Shown: piece by piece, positions 16,650-26,758 of the stretch
Position numbering within the stretch: the stretch's first letter is position 1
How the letters are laid out: each line of letters opens with the position of its first letter
Assembly: GCA_903853895.1 (NCBI GenBank)
Contig: CAINUX010000023.1
Location: forward strand, 1-34,064
DNA: 34,064 bases
Direction of reading: 5' to 3'
Source: an uncultured beta proteobacterium
Lineage (GTDB): Bacteria; Pseudomonadota; Gammaproteobacteria; Burkholderiales; Burkholderiaceae_C
Notes under the pieces: model-generated
Told to the model about the DNA's origin: nothing
Seen by the model: the letters and a program-made list of their open reading frames with translations, nothing else
Database searches by the model: none
Made by a program: the position numbers and the translations under genes

Positions 16650-18446
16650 ATGACGTTGTCCCCCACCCTCCAACGCTGGGTTTACGACGCCCGGGCGCAA
16701 CGCACGGCCCTGTTGGCCTGCATGCTGCTGTATGCGGTGTCGCCGGTGCCTGAGTTCTGGATCACCCAGCTCAACTACATCGCCATGTACAGCCTGGTGA
16801 TTCTGGGCCTGGTTCTGCTCACCGGTATTGGCGGACTCACGTCCTTCGGGCAGGCCGCGTTTGTCGGCATCGGTGCCTACACCAGTGCCTACCTGTGCAC
16901 CAGCATGGGCTGGTCGCCGTGGCTCACAGTGTTTGCCGGCTTGTTGATCACCGCGGTGAGTGCGCTGATTCTGGGTTGGCTCACGCTGCGCATGTCGGGC
17001 CACTACCTGCCGCTGGCAACCATTGCCTGGGGCCTGTCGCTGTACTACCTGATGGGCAATCTGGACGGGCTGGGCAAGTACGACGGTATTCTGGATGTGC
17101 CCCCGATCCTGCTGTTCGGCTGGGACATCAGCCAGGGCCGCAGCTTCTTTGTGCTGGCCTGGGGCATGGTGCTGTTCGGCGCCTTCGCGTTGCAGAACTT
17201 GCTGGACTCACGCACCGGCCGCGCCATCCGCGCCATGCGTGCCAGCACGCTGATGGCCGAGGCCATGGGTGTGGACACGCTGCGCCACAAGATCGGCATC
17301 TTCCTGATTGCCGCGCTGTTTGCCAGCGTCTCGGGCTGGTTGTTTGCGCACTTCCAGCGCACCGTCAACCCTTCACCGTTCAGCCTGAAGTTCGGCATTG
17401 AATACCTGTTCATGGCCGTGCTGGGTGGCGCCGGTTACGTGTGGGGGGCCATCAGCGGCGCGGTGATGACCAAGCTGCTGGAGGACGAGCTGCAGGTGTT
17501 TCTGCCCAAGCTGCTAGGCACCAGTGGAAGCTACGAGGTGATCGTGTTTGGCATCGTGCTGGTACTGGTGCTGAAGTATTTGCCCGATGGCATGTGGTCG
17601 CTGGTGGGGCGCTTCCTGCCCAAGCCGCAGCGCGTGATGGATTGGCAGAGCGCGGCACCCTTGCCAGAGCGCGCCAAGCCCGCGCATGGCGACACGGTGC
17701 TGGAGGTCCAGAAGATCCGCAAGAATTTTGGCGGCCTGACGGCAGTGAACGACATCACGTTCTCCATCCAGGCCGGGCAGATTGTCGGCCTGATCGGCCC
17801 CAACGGTGCGGGCAAGTCCACCACCTTCAACCTGATCACTGGTGTGCTGGGTCTGACCACGGGCGAGGTGCGGTTTTGTGGCGAGAAGGTCAGCGATCTA
17901 CCGTCACGCGAGATCGCCCGCCGGGGAGTGAGTCGTACTTTCCAGCACGTCAAGATGATTCCCGAGCTGACCGTGCTGGAGAACGTGGCGCTGGGAGCGC
18001 AGTTGCGGGGCCACAAGGATGCGGTGTCGAGCATGCTGCGCCTGGACCGTGCGGAAGAGCAAAGCCTTATGCGCGAGGCCGCGCGCCAGCTGGAGCGCAT
18101 CGGCATGGGCCACACCATGCACGAGCTGGCCGGCAACCTGGCCATGGGTCCGCAACGCCTTCTGGAGATTGCGCGCGCCCTGTGCAGCGACCCGGCGCTC
18201 CTGTTGCTGGACGAACCCGCCGCCGGCCTGCGCCACAAGGAAAAACAGGCGCTGATCGCCGTCCTGCGCCAGCTGCGCAGCGAAGGCATGAGCATCCTGC
18301 TGGTGGAGCACGACATGGACCTGGTGATGGATGTCACCGACCACATCGTGGTCATGGAGTTCGGCACCATGCTGATGGAAGGCACGCCGCAGCAAGTGCA
18401 GGAAAGCCCCAAGGTACGCGCCGCCTATCTGGGCGTCGAGCACTGA
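16650..18446 (+). CDS. Fused ABC permease-ATPase, LivM-LivG
   Basis: The 598-residue protein joins a LivM-type permease (about residues 1-325, with several hydrophobic segments and FALQNLLDSRTGRAIRAMRAS as coupling loop) to a LivG-type ATPase starting at LEVQKIRKNFGGLTAVND. Walker A GPNGAGKST spans residues 383-391, the signature region reads LAMGPQRLLEIARALC, and Walker B LLLLDEPAAGL has its Asp at 521. The linker around residues 326-350 is Pro/Ala-rich. No stop or frameshift separates the parts, so the fusion appears real; such fusions occur in other betaproteobacterial aromatic-acid transporters. GAGGAAC lies upstream of ATG 16650. The ATPase signature has GPQ in place of SGGQ, a change seen in some LivG proteins. 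Confidence 0.9.
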   Translation: MTLSPTLQRWVYDARAQRTALLACMLLYAVSPVPEFWITQLNYIAMYSLVILGLVLLTGIGGLTSFGQAAFVGIGAYTSAYLCTSMGWSPWLTVFAGLLITAVSALILGWLTLRMSGHYLPLATIAWGLSLYYLMGNLDGLGKYDGILDVPPILLFGWDISQGRSFFVLAWGMVLFGAFALQNLLDSRTGRAIRAMRASTLMAEAMGVDTLRHKIGIFLIAALFASVSGWLFAHFQRTVNPSPFSLKFGIEYLFMAVLGGAGYVWGAISGAVMTKLLEDELQVFLPKLLGTSGSYEVIVFGIVLVLVLKYLPDGMWSLVGRFLPKPQRVMDWQSAAPLPERAKPAHGDTVLEVQKIRKNFGGLTAVNDITFSIQAGQIVGLIGPNGAGKSTTFNLITGVLGLTTGEVRFCGEKVSDLPSREIARRGVSRTFQHVKMIPELTVLENVALGAQLRGHKDAVSSMLRLDRAEEQSLMREAARQLERIGMGHTMHELAGNLAMGPQRLLEIARALCSDPALLLLDEPAAGLRHKEKQALIAVLRQLRSEGMSILLVEHDMDLVMDVTDHIVVMEFGTMLMEGTPQQVQESPKVRAAYLGVEH

Positions 18447-18473
18447 GCGTCAACAGAAGAACGAAAGCCACCC

Positions 18474-19226
18474 ATGAGCCAACAACCCCTTCTCACCGTC
18501 AAAGGCCTGCGCGCCGGCTACGGCCGTGCCGAGGTGCTGCACGGCATCGACCTGCAGGCACCGCAGGGCAGCGTCATCACCGTCATTGGCCCCAATGGCG
18601 CGGGCAAGTCCACGCTGCTCAATGCGCTGATGGGCGTGTTGCCTGCGCAAGGCAGCATCGAATTCAACGGCCAATCTATCAGCGCACTGTCGCTGGAAGA
18701 ACGTGTGATGCTGGGCATTGCCCTGGTGCCTGAAAAGCGCGAACTGTTTGGCACCATGCCGGTTCAGGACAACCTGATCCTGGGGGCTTTTCGCCAGGTG
18801 CGCCTGGGCAACAAGGCCTGGCGCGACCAGCTTGACGTGGTGTACCAGCTCTTTCCGCGCCTGGCGGAGCGCAGCCACCAGGCCGCCGGTACCTTGTCAG
18901 GTGGCGAACGCCAGATGCTGGCCGTGGGCCGCGCGTTGATGTCGCGCCCCACGCTCCTGATGCTGGATGAGCCCAGTCTGGGATTGGCGCCGCTGGTGGT
19001 GAAGGAAATTTTCCGCACCATCGATGCACTGCGCCAAACCGGCGTGACCACGCTCCTGGTGGAGCAAAACGCCCGCGCCGCTCTGGAGGCAGCCGACTAC
19101 GGCTATGTGCTGGAGATGGGTGACATGGCCCTGAGTGGCCCGGCACGGGAGTTGGCCACGGACCCACGCGTCATCGACACCTACCTGGGTGCGGCCCGCA
19201 AGAAGTCTGAGCCCGCTTCGGCTTGA
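18474..19226 (+). CDS. ABC transporter ATP-binding protein, LivF type
   Basis: The 250-residue ATPase has Walker A GPNGAGKST from residue 39, Q-loop LVPEKRELFGTM, the signature LSGGERQMLAVGRAL, Walker B LLMLDEPSLGLAPL with Asp165, and the switch LLVEQNAR. It would pair with the LivG half of the fusion at 16650 to power the importer. It starts 27 bases after that gene. It is complete, in contrast to the LivF remnant at 3480, and the two differ clearly in sequence, so the remnant is not a simple recent duplicate of this gene. Confidence 0.93.
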   Translation: MSQQPLLTVKGLRAGYGRAEVLHGIDLQAPQGSVITVIGPNGAGKSTLLNALMGVLPAQGSIEFNGQSISALSLEERVMLGIALVPEKRELFGTMPVQDNLILGAFRQVRLGNKAWRDQLDVVYQLFPRLAERSHQAAGTLSGGERQMLAVGRALMSRPTLLMLDEPSLGLAPLVVKEIFRTIDALRQTGVTTLLVEQNARAALEAADYGYVLEMGDMALSGPARELATDPRVIDTYLGAARKKSEPASA

Positions 19227-19254
19227 ACCGTTTGGCCTACCAGGAGCTATCCAG

Positions 19255-21000
19255 ATGTACACACACCACACCGGGCTAACCGCTACCGCGGTCGCGGTCG
19301 CCGCGACAACCCTTTTGCTGGGCGGCTGCGCCGCGCCGCCCCAACCCTTAGTGGCAAATAGGCCGCTAGCCCTCGTGGATTTTGCACAGTTAGCTACTAA
19401 ATTCATAGTGAATGGCACGCGTGTTGTCAGCGCGGAGCCTGTGCTTGTCGGCCTGACCGTGCCCGGCATGGCGCAAGCCTACCCCATGCCAGCGCACTGC
19501 AAGGTTACCGGCGTGATGCACGAGCGCACCGGTGTGGACGGTAAGCCCTATGCCATCGGTTTTGAAATGCGGCTGCCGGTCAACTGGTCCGGCCGCTTCT
19601 TGCTGCAGGCCAATGGTGGCGCCGACGGCGTGGTGCAACCCGCCTTTGGCAACGTCGTGGCCACAGGCGCCACCACCAATGCCTTGATGCAAGGCTTTGC
19701 CGTGCTCTCCAGCGACGCCGGGCATGCCGTCGAAAAGAATCCTGCCGTCGGCCTGGTGGGCGGCAATCTGTTTGGCATGGACCCGCAGGCCCGCCTGGAC
19801 TATGGCTACCAGGCGAATGGCGCGTTGGCGCCGATGGCCAGACAACTGATCGCCACCCACTATGGCCAGGCCCCCAAGACTTCGTACATGATGGGCTGCT
19901 CCAACGGCGGGCGCCATGCCATGGTGGCCACCGCGCGCTACGCCGACCAGTTCGACGGTGTCATCGCGGGCAACCCCGGCTTCAACCTGCCCAAGGCAGC
20001 CGTGCAACACGCGTGGGATATTCAGGCCTTTAGCGCAGTCAACCCCGACATCGCTGCCGCATTTCCGCCCGCCCACATGAAGCTGGTGGCCAGCAAGGTG
20101 CTGGAGCGCTGCGACGCACTCGACGGCCTGGTCGATGGCATGGTCAACAATCTGCCCGCGTGCCAAAGGGCATTCGACATCAAGTCCCTTCAGTGCCAGG
20201 GAGACAAAACCGCGCAATGCCTCAGCCAGCCCCAGGTGACGGCGCTGCAAAAAGTCTTTGCCGGTCCGGTCAATAAGAAGGGCGAGTCGCTGTACAGCGA
20301 TTGGCCCTGGGACGCGGGCGTGGGTGCTTCGCAAATCGGCTTTGGCAGCTGGCGCGCCTGGAAACTGCAAGGCCCTATTGCCGGGTTGCCCATCATCGGC
20401 GCGCTGGGCAGCGGTTCGCTGGCCTACACCTTCTCCACGCCGCCCAGGCCGGTGGCGGGCAATCCCAAGGCACTGATCCAGTCTTTGCTGGACTACAACT
20501 TCGACACCGACGCCCCGGCGATTCACGCGCGCACTGCGGTGTTCAAGGAATCCGCCATGGAGTTCATGACGCCGCCGCGCGCCACGGAACTCTCGGCTTT
20601 CGCGGCCAAGGGCGGCAAGATGATCGTCTACCACGGCACCAGCGACCCGGTGTTTTCTTTCAACGACACCCGCAACTGGTACGAGGCACTGGACAAGAAC
20701 CACGCTGGCAAGGCCGCCACATTCGCCCGCCTGTTTGCCGTGCCTGGCATGAACCACTGCCAGGGTGGCCCCACCACAGAGCAGTTCGACATGCTCACCG
20801 CGCTGGTGAATTGGGTCGAGCAGGGCCGCGCGCCCGAGCAAGTCATTGCAAGCGCCCGCACGGGTGTGAACCCGGACGTACCGGCCGACTGGATCAGCGA
20901 TGGCAAGCCGCGTTCCCGCCCCTTGTGCGCCTACCCTAAGCAAGCCCGCTACCAGGGCCATGGCGACATCAACGACGCCGCCCATTTCAGTTGCCAATAA
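19255..21000 (+). CDS. Tannase/feruloyl esterase family lipoprotein
   Basis: This 581-residue serine esterase has the full tannase-family CS-D-HC set. Cys215-Ser216 lies in MMGCSNGGRHAM, Asp464 in HGTSDPVFSF, and His501-Cys502 in GMNHCQGG, with the two cysteines expected to form a disulfide beside the active site. The N-terminus is a signal peptide ending LLLGGC, so Cys25 is a probable lipidation site. The protein is likely anchored in the outer membrane or periplasm. It would release phenolic acids from plant esters, feeding the importer and CoA ligase of this operon. ATG 19255 has CAGGAG upstream. Residues 34-52 are encoded by a copy of the GGGCTAG repeat read on its complementary strand, an unusual insertion in the linker between signal peptide and esterase domain. 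Confidence 0.88.
   Translation: MYTHHTGLTATAVAVAATTLLLGGCAAPPQPLVANRPLALVDFAQLATKFIVNGTRVVSAEPVLVGLTVPGMAQAYPMPAHCKVTGVMHERTGVDGKPYAIGFEMRLPVNWSGRFLLQANGGADGVVQPAFGNVVATGATTNALMQGFAVLSSDAGHAVEKNPAVGLVGGNLFGMDPQARLDYGYQANGALAPMARQLIATHYGQAPKTSYMMGCSNGGRHAMVATARYADQFDGVIAGNPGFNLPKAAVQHAWDIQAFSAVNPDIAAAFPPAHMKLVASKVLERCDALDGLVDGMVNNLPACQRAFDIKSLQCQGDKTAQCLSQPQVTALQKVFAGPVNKKGESLYSDWPWDAGVGASQIGFGSWRAWKLQGPIAGLPIIGALGSGSLAYTFSTPPRPVAGNPKALIQSLLDYNFDTDAPAIHARTAVFKESAMEFMTPPRATELSAFAAKGGKMIVYHGTSDPVFSFNDTRNWYEALDKNHAGKAATFARLFAVPGMNHCQGGPTTEQFDMLTALVNWVEQGRAPEQVIASARTGVNPDVPADWISDGKPRSRPLCAYPKQARYQGHGDINDAAHFSCQ
19355..19408 (-). repeat. GGGCTAG dispersed repeat, copy D, inside the tannase gene
   Basis: On the minus strand the bases read TTAGTAGC, a GC block, CCACGAGGGCTAG, CGGCCTATTT, matching copy A almost exactly at its GGCCTATTT end. 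The copy is in frame on the plus strand without a stop and supplies about 19 residues of the lipoprotein linker. Confidence 0.78.
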
Positions 21001-21011
21001 AGACACACACC

Positions 21012-22729
21012 ATGCATTACCGGGCCCCTCTGGCCGACATCCAGTTCATTCTGAACGACGTCCTTCACGCACCCGCGCAACTGCTCGCGCTGCCCTGTTT
21101 TGCCGAGGCCGATGCCGAACTGGTGCAGCAGGTTCTAGAGGAGGCGGGTAAGTTTGTCACCAACGAGGTAGCGCCCCTGCAAGAAGTGGGTGACACCATA
21201 GGCTGCACCTTTGACGCGGGCAGGGTCACCACGCCACCGGGCTTCAAGGAGGCATACCAGGCTTTTTGGCAAGCCGGTTGGCCCGCGTTGGCCTGTGCGC
21301 CGCAGGACGGGGGCCAGGGTCTGCCCGCGGTGCTGGAAGCCGTGCTGTTTGAAATGCTCAGCGGTGCCAACCACGGATGGACCATGGCCCCAGGGCTGCT
21401 GCACGGCGCCTACGAGTGCATCAAGCACCACGGCAGCGAAGCGCTCAAGGCAGAGTATCTGGAAAAAGTAGCCACCGGCGAATGGCTGGCCACGATGTGC
21501 CTGACCGAGCCCCATGCCGGCAGCGACCTGGGCCTGGTGCGCACCAAGGCGCAACCCCGGGCTGACGGCAGCTACCGGGTCAGTGGGACCAAGATCTTCA
21601 TCTCTGGCGGCGAGCACGACCTGACCGGAAACATCGTCCATCTGGTGCTGGCACGCCTGCCGGATGCCCCCGCCGGACCCAAGGGCCTGTCGCTGTTCCT
21701 GGCACCCAAGCTGCTGCCCGATGGCATGCGCAATGCCGTGCACTGTGAACGCATTGAAGAAAAAATGGGTCTCCACGGCAGCCCGACCTGCGTGATGCGC
21801 TTTGACGAGGCAACGGCTTGGATGATTGGCGAACCCCACCGCGGCCTCGGCGCCATGTTTGTCATGATGAACGCCGCCCGCCTGCATGTGGGTTTGCAAG
21901 GCATAGGCCTGCTGGAGGCTGCCTGGCAAAAGGCCGACACTTATTCCAAAGAGCGCCGGCAAATGCGCGCGCCCAAGGCGAAGATGAGCAGCGCGCCGGA
22001 TCTGATTTCGGAGCACCCGGCGATGCGCCGCATCTTGTCCACGCAACGCGCCTGGATCGATGGTGGGCGGGTGCTGGCCTACCGCACCGCGATCGACTCG
22101 ACCTGCTCAAACACCACCCCGACGCCAAGCGCCGCGACACCGCGCAACGCTGGTGCAGCATGGTGACGCCGGTGCTGAAGGCCGCGTGGACCGCGCAGGC
22201 CTTCAGCGGCGCCAGCGAGTGCCTGCAGGTGTTTGGTGGACACGGCTACGTGCGCGAATGGGGCATCGAACAGATCGTTCGCGACGCGCGGGTGACCATG
22301 ATTTACGAAGGCACCAACGAGATCCAGGCCATCGACCTGCTGGTGCGCAAGGTCATGCCCGACGCGGGCCTGGGCCTGTTCACGCTGCTGCAGACTTTGT
22401 CGGACGACCTGGCCCCCGCTGTGGCGGAGCACGCCCCCTTCCTGGACCAGGTAGCCGCACTGCGGCAGGTCACCGAGCGTCTGGCGCAAGCGGCCGCTGG
22501 CGACCCGCAACTACTCTATTGGGTGGCCGACGACTACCTGCGTGCGCTGACGCTGTGCCTGATGTCCTGGGCCTGGTTGCAAATCAGTCACGCTACACAG
22601 GATGCTGCGTCCGCAACAGCCCATGGGTCACGCTGGACAGAGCCGGCCAGCGCCGTGCGCCACTGGGTGTTGCCAGAGTTTGCGATGCGCCTGAACATCA
22701 TTGCGGCGCGGCTGGACGGCGGCGCCTGA
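21012..22729 (+). pseudogene. Acyl-CoA dehydrogenase with a -1 frameshift
   Basis: The first frame (21012 to 22166) encodes an acyl-CoA dehydrogenase N-terminal and middle domain (MCLTEPHAGSDLGLVRTKA, GTKIFISGGEHDL, EKMGLHGSPTCVM). It then loses homology after RVLAYRTAI near 22090. The frame one base back resumes with LDLLKHHPDAKRRDTAQRWC and runs to 22729, including FGGHGYVREWGIEQIVRDARVTMIYEGTNEIQ, which holds the expected catalytic Glu, and the extra C-terminal domain of long members. The parts total about 572 residues, near the size of the DmdC-like/FadE subgroup. One deleted base near 22093 explains it; either the gene is broken or the sequence has an error. An intact enzyme could desaturate dihydrocinnamoyl-CoA and so widen the substrate range of the operon. 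Confidence 0.85.
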
Positions 22730-22739
22730 ACAGCTTGGT

Positions 22740-23225
22740 ATGCTCACTGGTTTGCCCTCCCCGATTCCCATGGACGCCAAGCCCCAACACCCCCACGTCG
22801 ACAAGGTCAACACCCGGTATCTGGAAACGCTGCTGGGTTACAACGCGCGCCGGGCAGCGCTCACCATCATTGAGGTGTTTTTGCAACGCATGGCCGTCTA
22901 CGATTTGCGCATTGTGGACTTCTCGGTTCTATCGCTGATCATCCACAACCCGGGGATTACCTCGCGCCAGCTGTGCGCGTCCCTGAGCATATTGGCCCCC
23001 AACCTGGTGCAAATGGTCAACGCCCTGGAAACGCGGGACTTGATAGTGCGCCAACCCCATCCGCTCGATGGCCGGGCCATGGGGCTGCACCCCACGCCCG
23101 CCGGGCTCACCCTGATGCGCAGCGCAGAGAAAACCGCGGCCCAACTGGAGGTGGATAGCACCCCACGCCTGACGGATGCAGAGCGCAAAACCTTGCTGCA
23201 ACTGCTCAAAAAAGTCTACAAGTAG
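22740..23225 (+). CDS. MarR-family transcriptional regulator
   Basis: The product of about 161 residues has a MarR dimerisation N-terminus and winged helix-turn-helix (FSVLSLIIHNPGITSRQLCASLSILAPNLVQMVNALETRDLIVRQ, then PLDGRAMGLHPTPAG for the wing). ATG 22740 and ATG 22770 are both possible; neither has a clear Shine-Dalgarno sequence. It is the last gene of the block, ends 13 bases from the convergent thiolase, and starts just after the acyl-CoA dehydrogenase. MarR proteins such as CouR and FerR repress hydroxycinnamate genes and release DNA on binding the CoA thioester. I infer the same role here, with the palindrome at 9014-9038 as its site. Confidence 0.85.
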   Translation: MLTGLPSPIPMDAKPQHPHVDKVNTRYLETLLGYNARRAALTIIEVFLQRMAVYDLRIVDFSVLSLIIHNPGITSRQLCASLSILAPNLVQMVNALETRDLIVRQPHPLDGRAMGLHPTPAGLTLMRSAEKTAAQLEVDSTPRLTDAERKTLLQLLKKVYK

Positions 23226-23238
23226 ATGCAGTGCTGCG

Positions 23239-24437
<1,199 letters not shown>

Positions 24438-24441
<4 letters not shown>

Positions 24442-25925
24442 ACAAATTTCCTGAGCCAGGGGCTCACACGGTAGCGTTCGCCACGGTAGTGGGCATCCAG
24501 CGCGTCGAGCAGGGCGATGACCGCCGGGGCATTCCATTGCGCCAGCCACTCGAACGGGCCGGCAGGGTAGTTGACGCCCAGCTTCATCGCGGCATCGGCA
24601 CCCTCGGGTGTGCAGACGCCTTGCAACACGGCATCGGCGGCTTCGTTGATCAGCATGGCCAACGTGCGGGCCACGACCAGACCCGGCGTATCGGCCACGC
24701 GCTGGGGTTTGAAGTCCAGTGCGGCGAGCCATCGCGCTGCTGTGCTGGTCCACGCCGGCGAGGCGCGCAGCGATGGCGCCCAGGCCAGCGCGGCGCCATG
24801 GCCGAGCGATAGCGGTCGATCGAACACCGCCACCTCAACGCCCAGTTGCGAAGCGGTGCGGCCGTCGGTCAGGCGCAACTGCGCACCGTCGACCTCCAGT
24901 CCCAGCCAGTCGCTGGCCTGCACGCGCAAGAACGCTTGGCCGGTCTTCTCCAGCGCGGTGGCAAAACCTTCCGCCAGTGGACCCTGGCCATGCAAGCGCA
25001 GCAACTTGGCGGTGGGCAAAGGCATGGACTCGATGCTTTCGGGCAGCACCGTCGCCGCGCCATCGCCATACGCATAAAAGCCGCGACCCGACTTGCGGCC
25101 CAGCAGCCCGCCGTCGACCATCTCGCGCTGCACCAACGAGGGCACAAAGCGCTTGTCAAAAAAGTTGGCTTCATAGACCGACTGGGTGACCGCCAGGTTG
25201 GTGTCATGGCCAATCAAATCCATCAGCTCGCACGGCCCCATGCGAAAACCCGCCGCGCGCAGGCAGGCGTCCAGCACCGCAGGCGTGGCAGCCTGCTCCA
25301 GCAACAGCGCCAGCGTCTCCGCGTAGTAAGGCCTGGCGATGCGGTTGACGATAAAGCCGGGCGTGGAGCGCGCATGCACGGGCACTTTGCCCCAAGTCTT
25401 TGACAGATCGAAGATGGCAGTCGCCACCGCCGGGTCGGTCTGCAGGCCCGACACCACCTCGACCAGCTTCATCAGCGGTACCGGGTTGAAAAAATGCATG
25501 CCGACCAGGCGGCCCGGATGCTGCAGGCCGTTGGCAATGGCTGTGACCGAGATCGACGAGGTGTTGGTCGCCAGCACGCAGTCCGGCGCCACGATGGCTT
25601 CGAGCTGCTGGAACAGGCCGCGCTTGATGGTGAGGTTTTCGACGATGGCTTCCACTACCAGCCTTGCGGATGCCGCTGCTTCGAGTGCTCCGACCACTTC
25701 AATGCGCGACAGGGTCTGCGATGCCTCTTCGGCACGCAGTTTTCCCTTGGTGACCAGGTTGTCCAGCGTCTTGGCGAGTTTGTCCCGGCCTTCAGCCGCC
25801 GCGCCGTCGCGCGTGTCAAGCAGCATCACGGTGTGCCCGGCCTGGGCCGCGACCTGCGCGATGCCGACCCCCATGATGCCGGCGCCGACGACCAGGATGG
25901 GTGCGCCGTTCAGTGTGTGGGTCAT
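24438..25925 (-). CDS. paaH: 3-hydroxyadipyl-CoA dehydrogenase (PaaH/PaaC type)
   Basis: The 495-residue protein is a long 3-hydroxyacyl-CoA dehydrogenase. The NAD site reads ILVVGAGIMGVGIAQVAAQAGH and is followed by VVEAIVENLTIKRGLF, ATNTSSIS, MHFFNPVPLMKLVEVV and GFIVNRIARPYYAE. A second 3HCDH C-terminal domain at about residues 380-490 (LDFKPQRVADTPGLVVARTLAMLINEA) gives the length typical of PaaH/PaaC rather than short Hbd. It oxidises 3-hydroxyadipyl-CoA to 3-oxoadipyl-CoA. Its start overlaps the upstream crotonase stop as ATGA, and its own stop overlaps the thiolase start, so boxA through this thiolase form a tightly coupled chain. Confidence 0.92.
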
Positions 25926-26758
25926 GCGTGTGGAATCCAGTTGGCGTGGCGTTTGTCCAGAAAGGCGGCAAAGCCCTCGCGGGCTTCGTCGGTGCCGCGC
26001 ACGCGGCTGATGGTCTGCGCGGTCAATTCTCGTACCCCGTCGCCGATGGGACCGGTCGCCAATTGTGCATATAGCTGCTTGATCTCGCGCTGGGCCGTGG
26101 GGCCACCCGCCAGCAGTTCGGTAACCATGGCATCGACTGCCGCGTCCAGCGCGTCCAGCGCATCCACTGCAACCACTTTCTGCACCAGGCCGATGCTGAG
26201 GGCCTCTGCGGCCAGAATCCGGGTCGCAGCAAGCGCCAGGCGCAGAGCCTGGCGTTTGCCTACCGCGTTGACCACATAGGGGCCAATCACCGCTGGCAGG
26301 ATGCCGAACTTGGCCTCGCTGACGGCGAAGGACGCGTTGTCCGCCGCGATGGCGATGTCACAGGCGCAAGCCAGGCCGACGCCGCCGCCCAGTGCCGCAC
26401 CCTGCAGGCGTGCCACCGTGGGTTTGGGGCAGTTCGCAATGCGCGCCAACATGGCGGCGAAGCGGCGGGCGTCTTCCAGATTCCACTCCCGCGAGGCCTG
26501 GCTGGCGCGTTGCATCCATTGCAGGTCGGCGCCCGCGCTAAAGTGCTTGCCGTCACCTGCCAGCACAATCACGCGCACGCTGGCGTCTGCTGCCAATTCG
26601 GTGTAGGCAGCGTCCAGCTCGGCGATCATGGTTTCGTCGAACGCGTTGAACACTGCCGGGCGCGACATGGTCACCTGCGCCACGCCGGGTGCACGCTGGT
26701 GAATGGAAAGGGTGCTGAATGGAGGCGTGGGCGAAAGCTCGTTTCTGGGGGCAGCCAT
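25922..26758 (-). CDS. Crotonase-family hydratase/isomerase of the box lower pathway
   Basis: The 278-residue crotonase-fold protein has the oxyanion segments KHFSAGADLQWMQ and LQGAALGGGVGLACACDIAIAA. At the position of the first hydratase glutamate it has Gly128 (GGGVGLA); the second is kept as Glu148 (AVSEAKFG). This single-Glu pattern occurs in isomerases and in the LiuC-like branch that this sequence resembles, so it could act as dehydroadipyl-CoA isomerase, hydratase or both. Its place between boxA and paaH says it converts 3,4-dehydroadipyl-CoA towards 3-hydroxyadipyl-CoA. The start at 26758 overlaps the boxA stop by one base (TAATG). The frame is open further upstream only inside boxA. 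Confidence 0.87.
   Translation of the reverse strand: MAAPRNELSPTPPFSTLSIHQRAPGVAQVTMSRPAVFNAFDETMIAELDAAYTELAADASVRVIVLAGDGKHFSAGADLQWMQRASQASREWNLEDARRFAAMLARIANCPKPTVARLQGAALGGGVGLACACDIAIAADNASFAVSEAKFGILPAVIGPYVVNAVGKRQALRLALAATRILAAEALSIGLVQKVVAVDALDALDAAVDAMVTELLAGGPTAQREIKQLYAQLATGPIGDGVRELTAQTISRVRGTDEAREGFAAFLDKRHANWIPHA

Noticed and set aside
19390..21006. Open frame of 538 codons on the minus strand
   Set aside because: It is the complement of the tannase gene, which has full catalytic motifs; the antisense product has no recognisable domain and reflects high GC.
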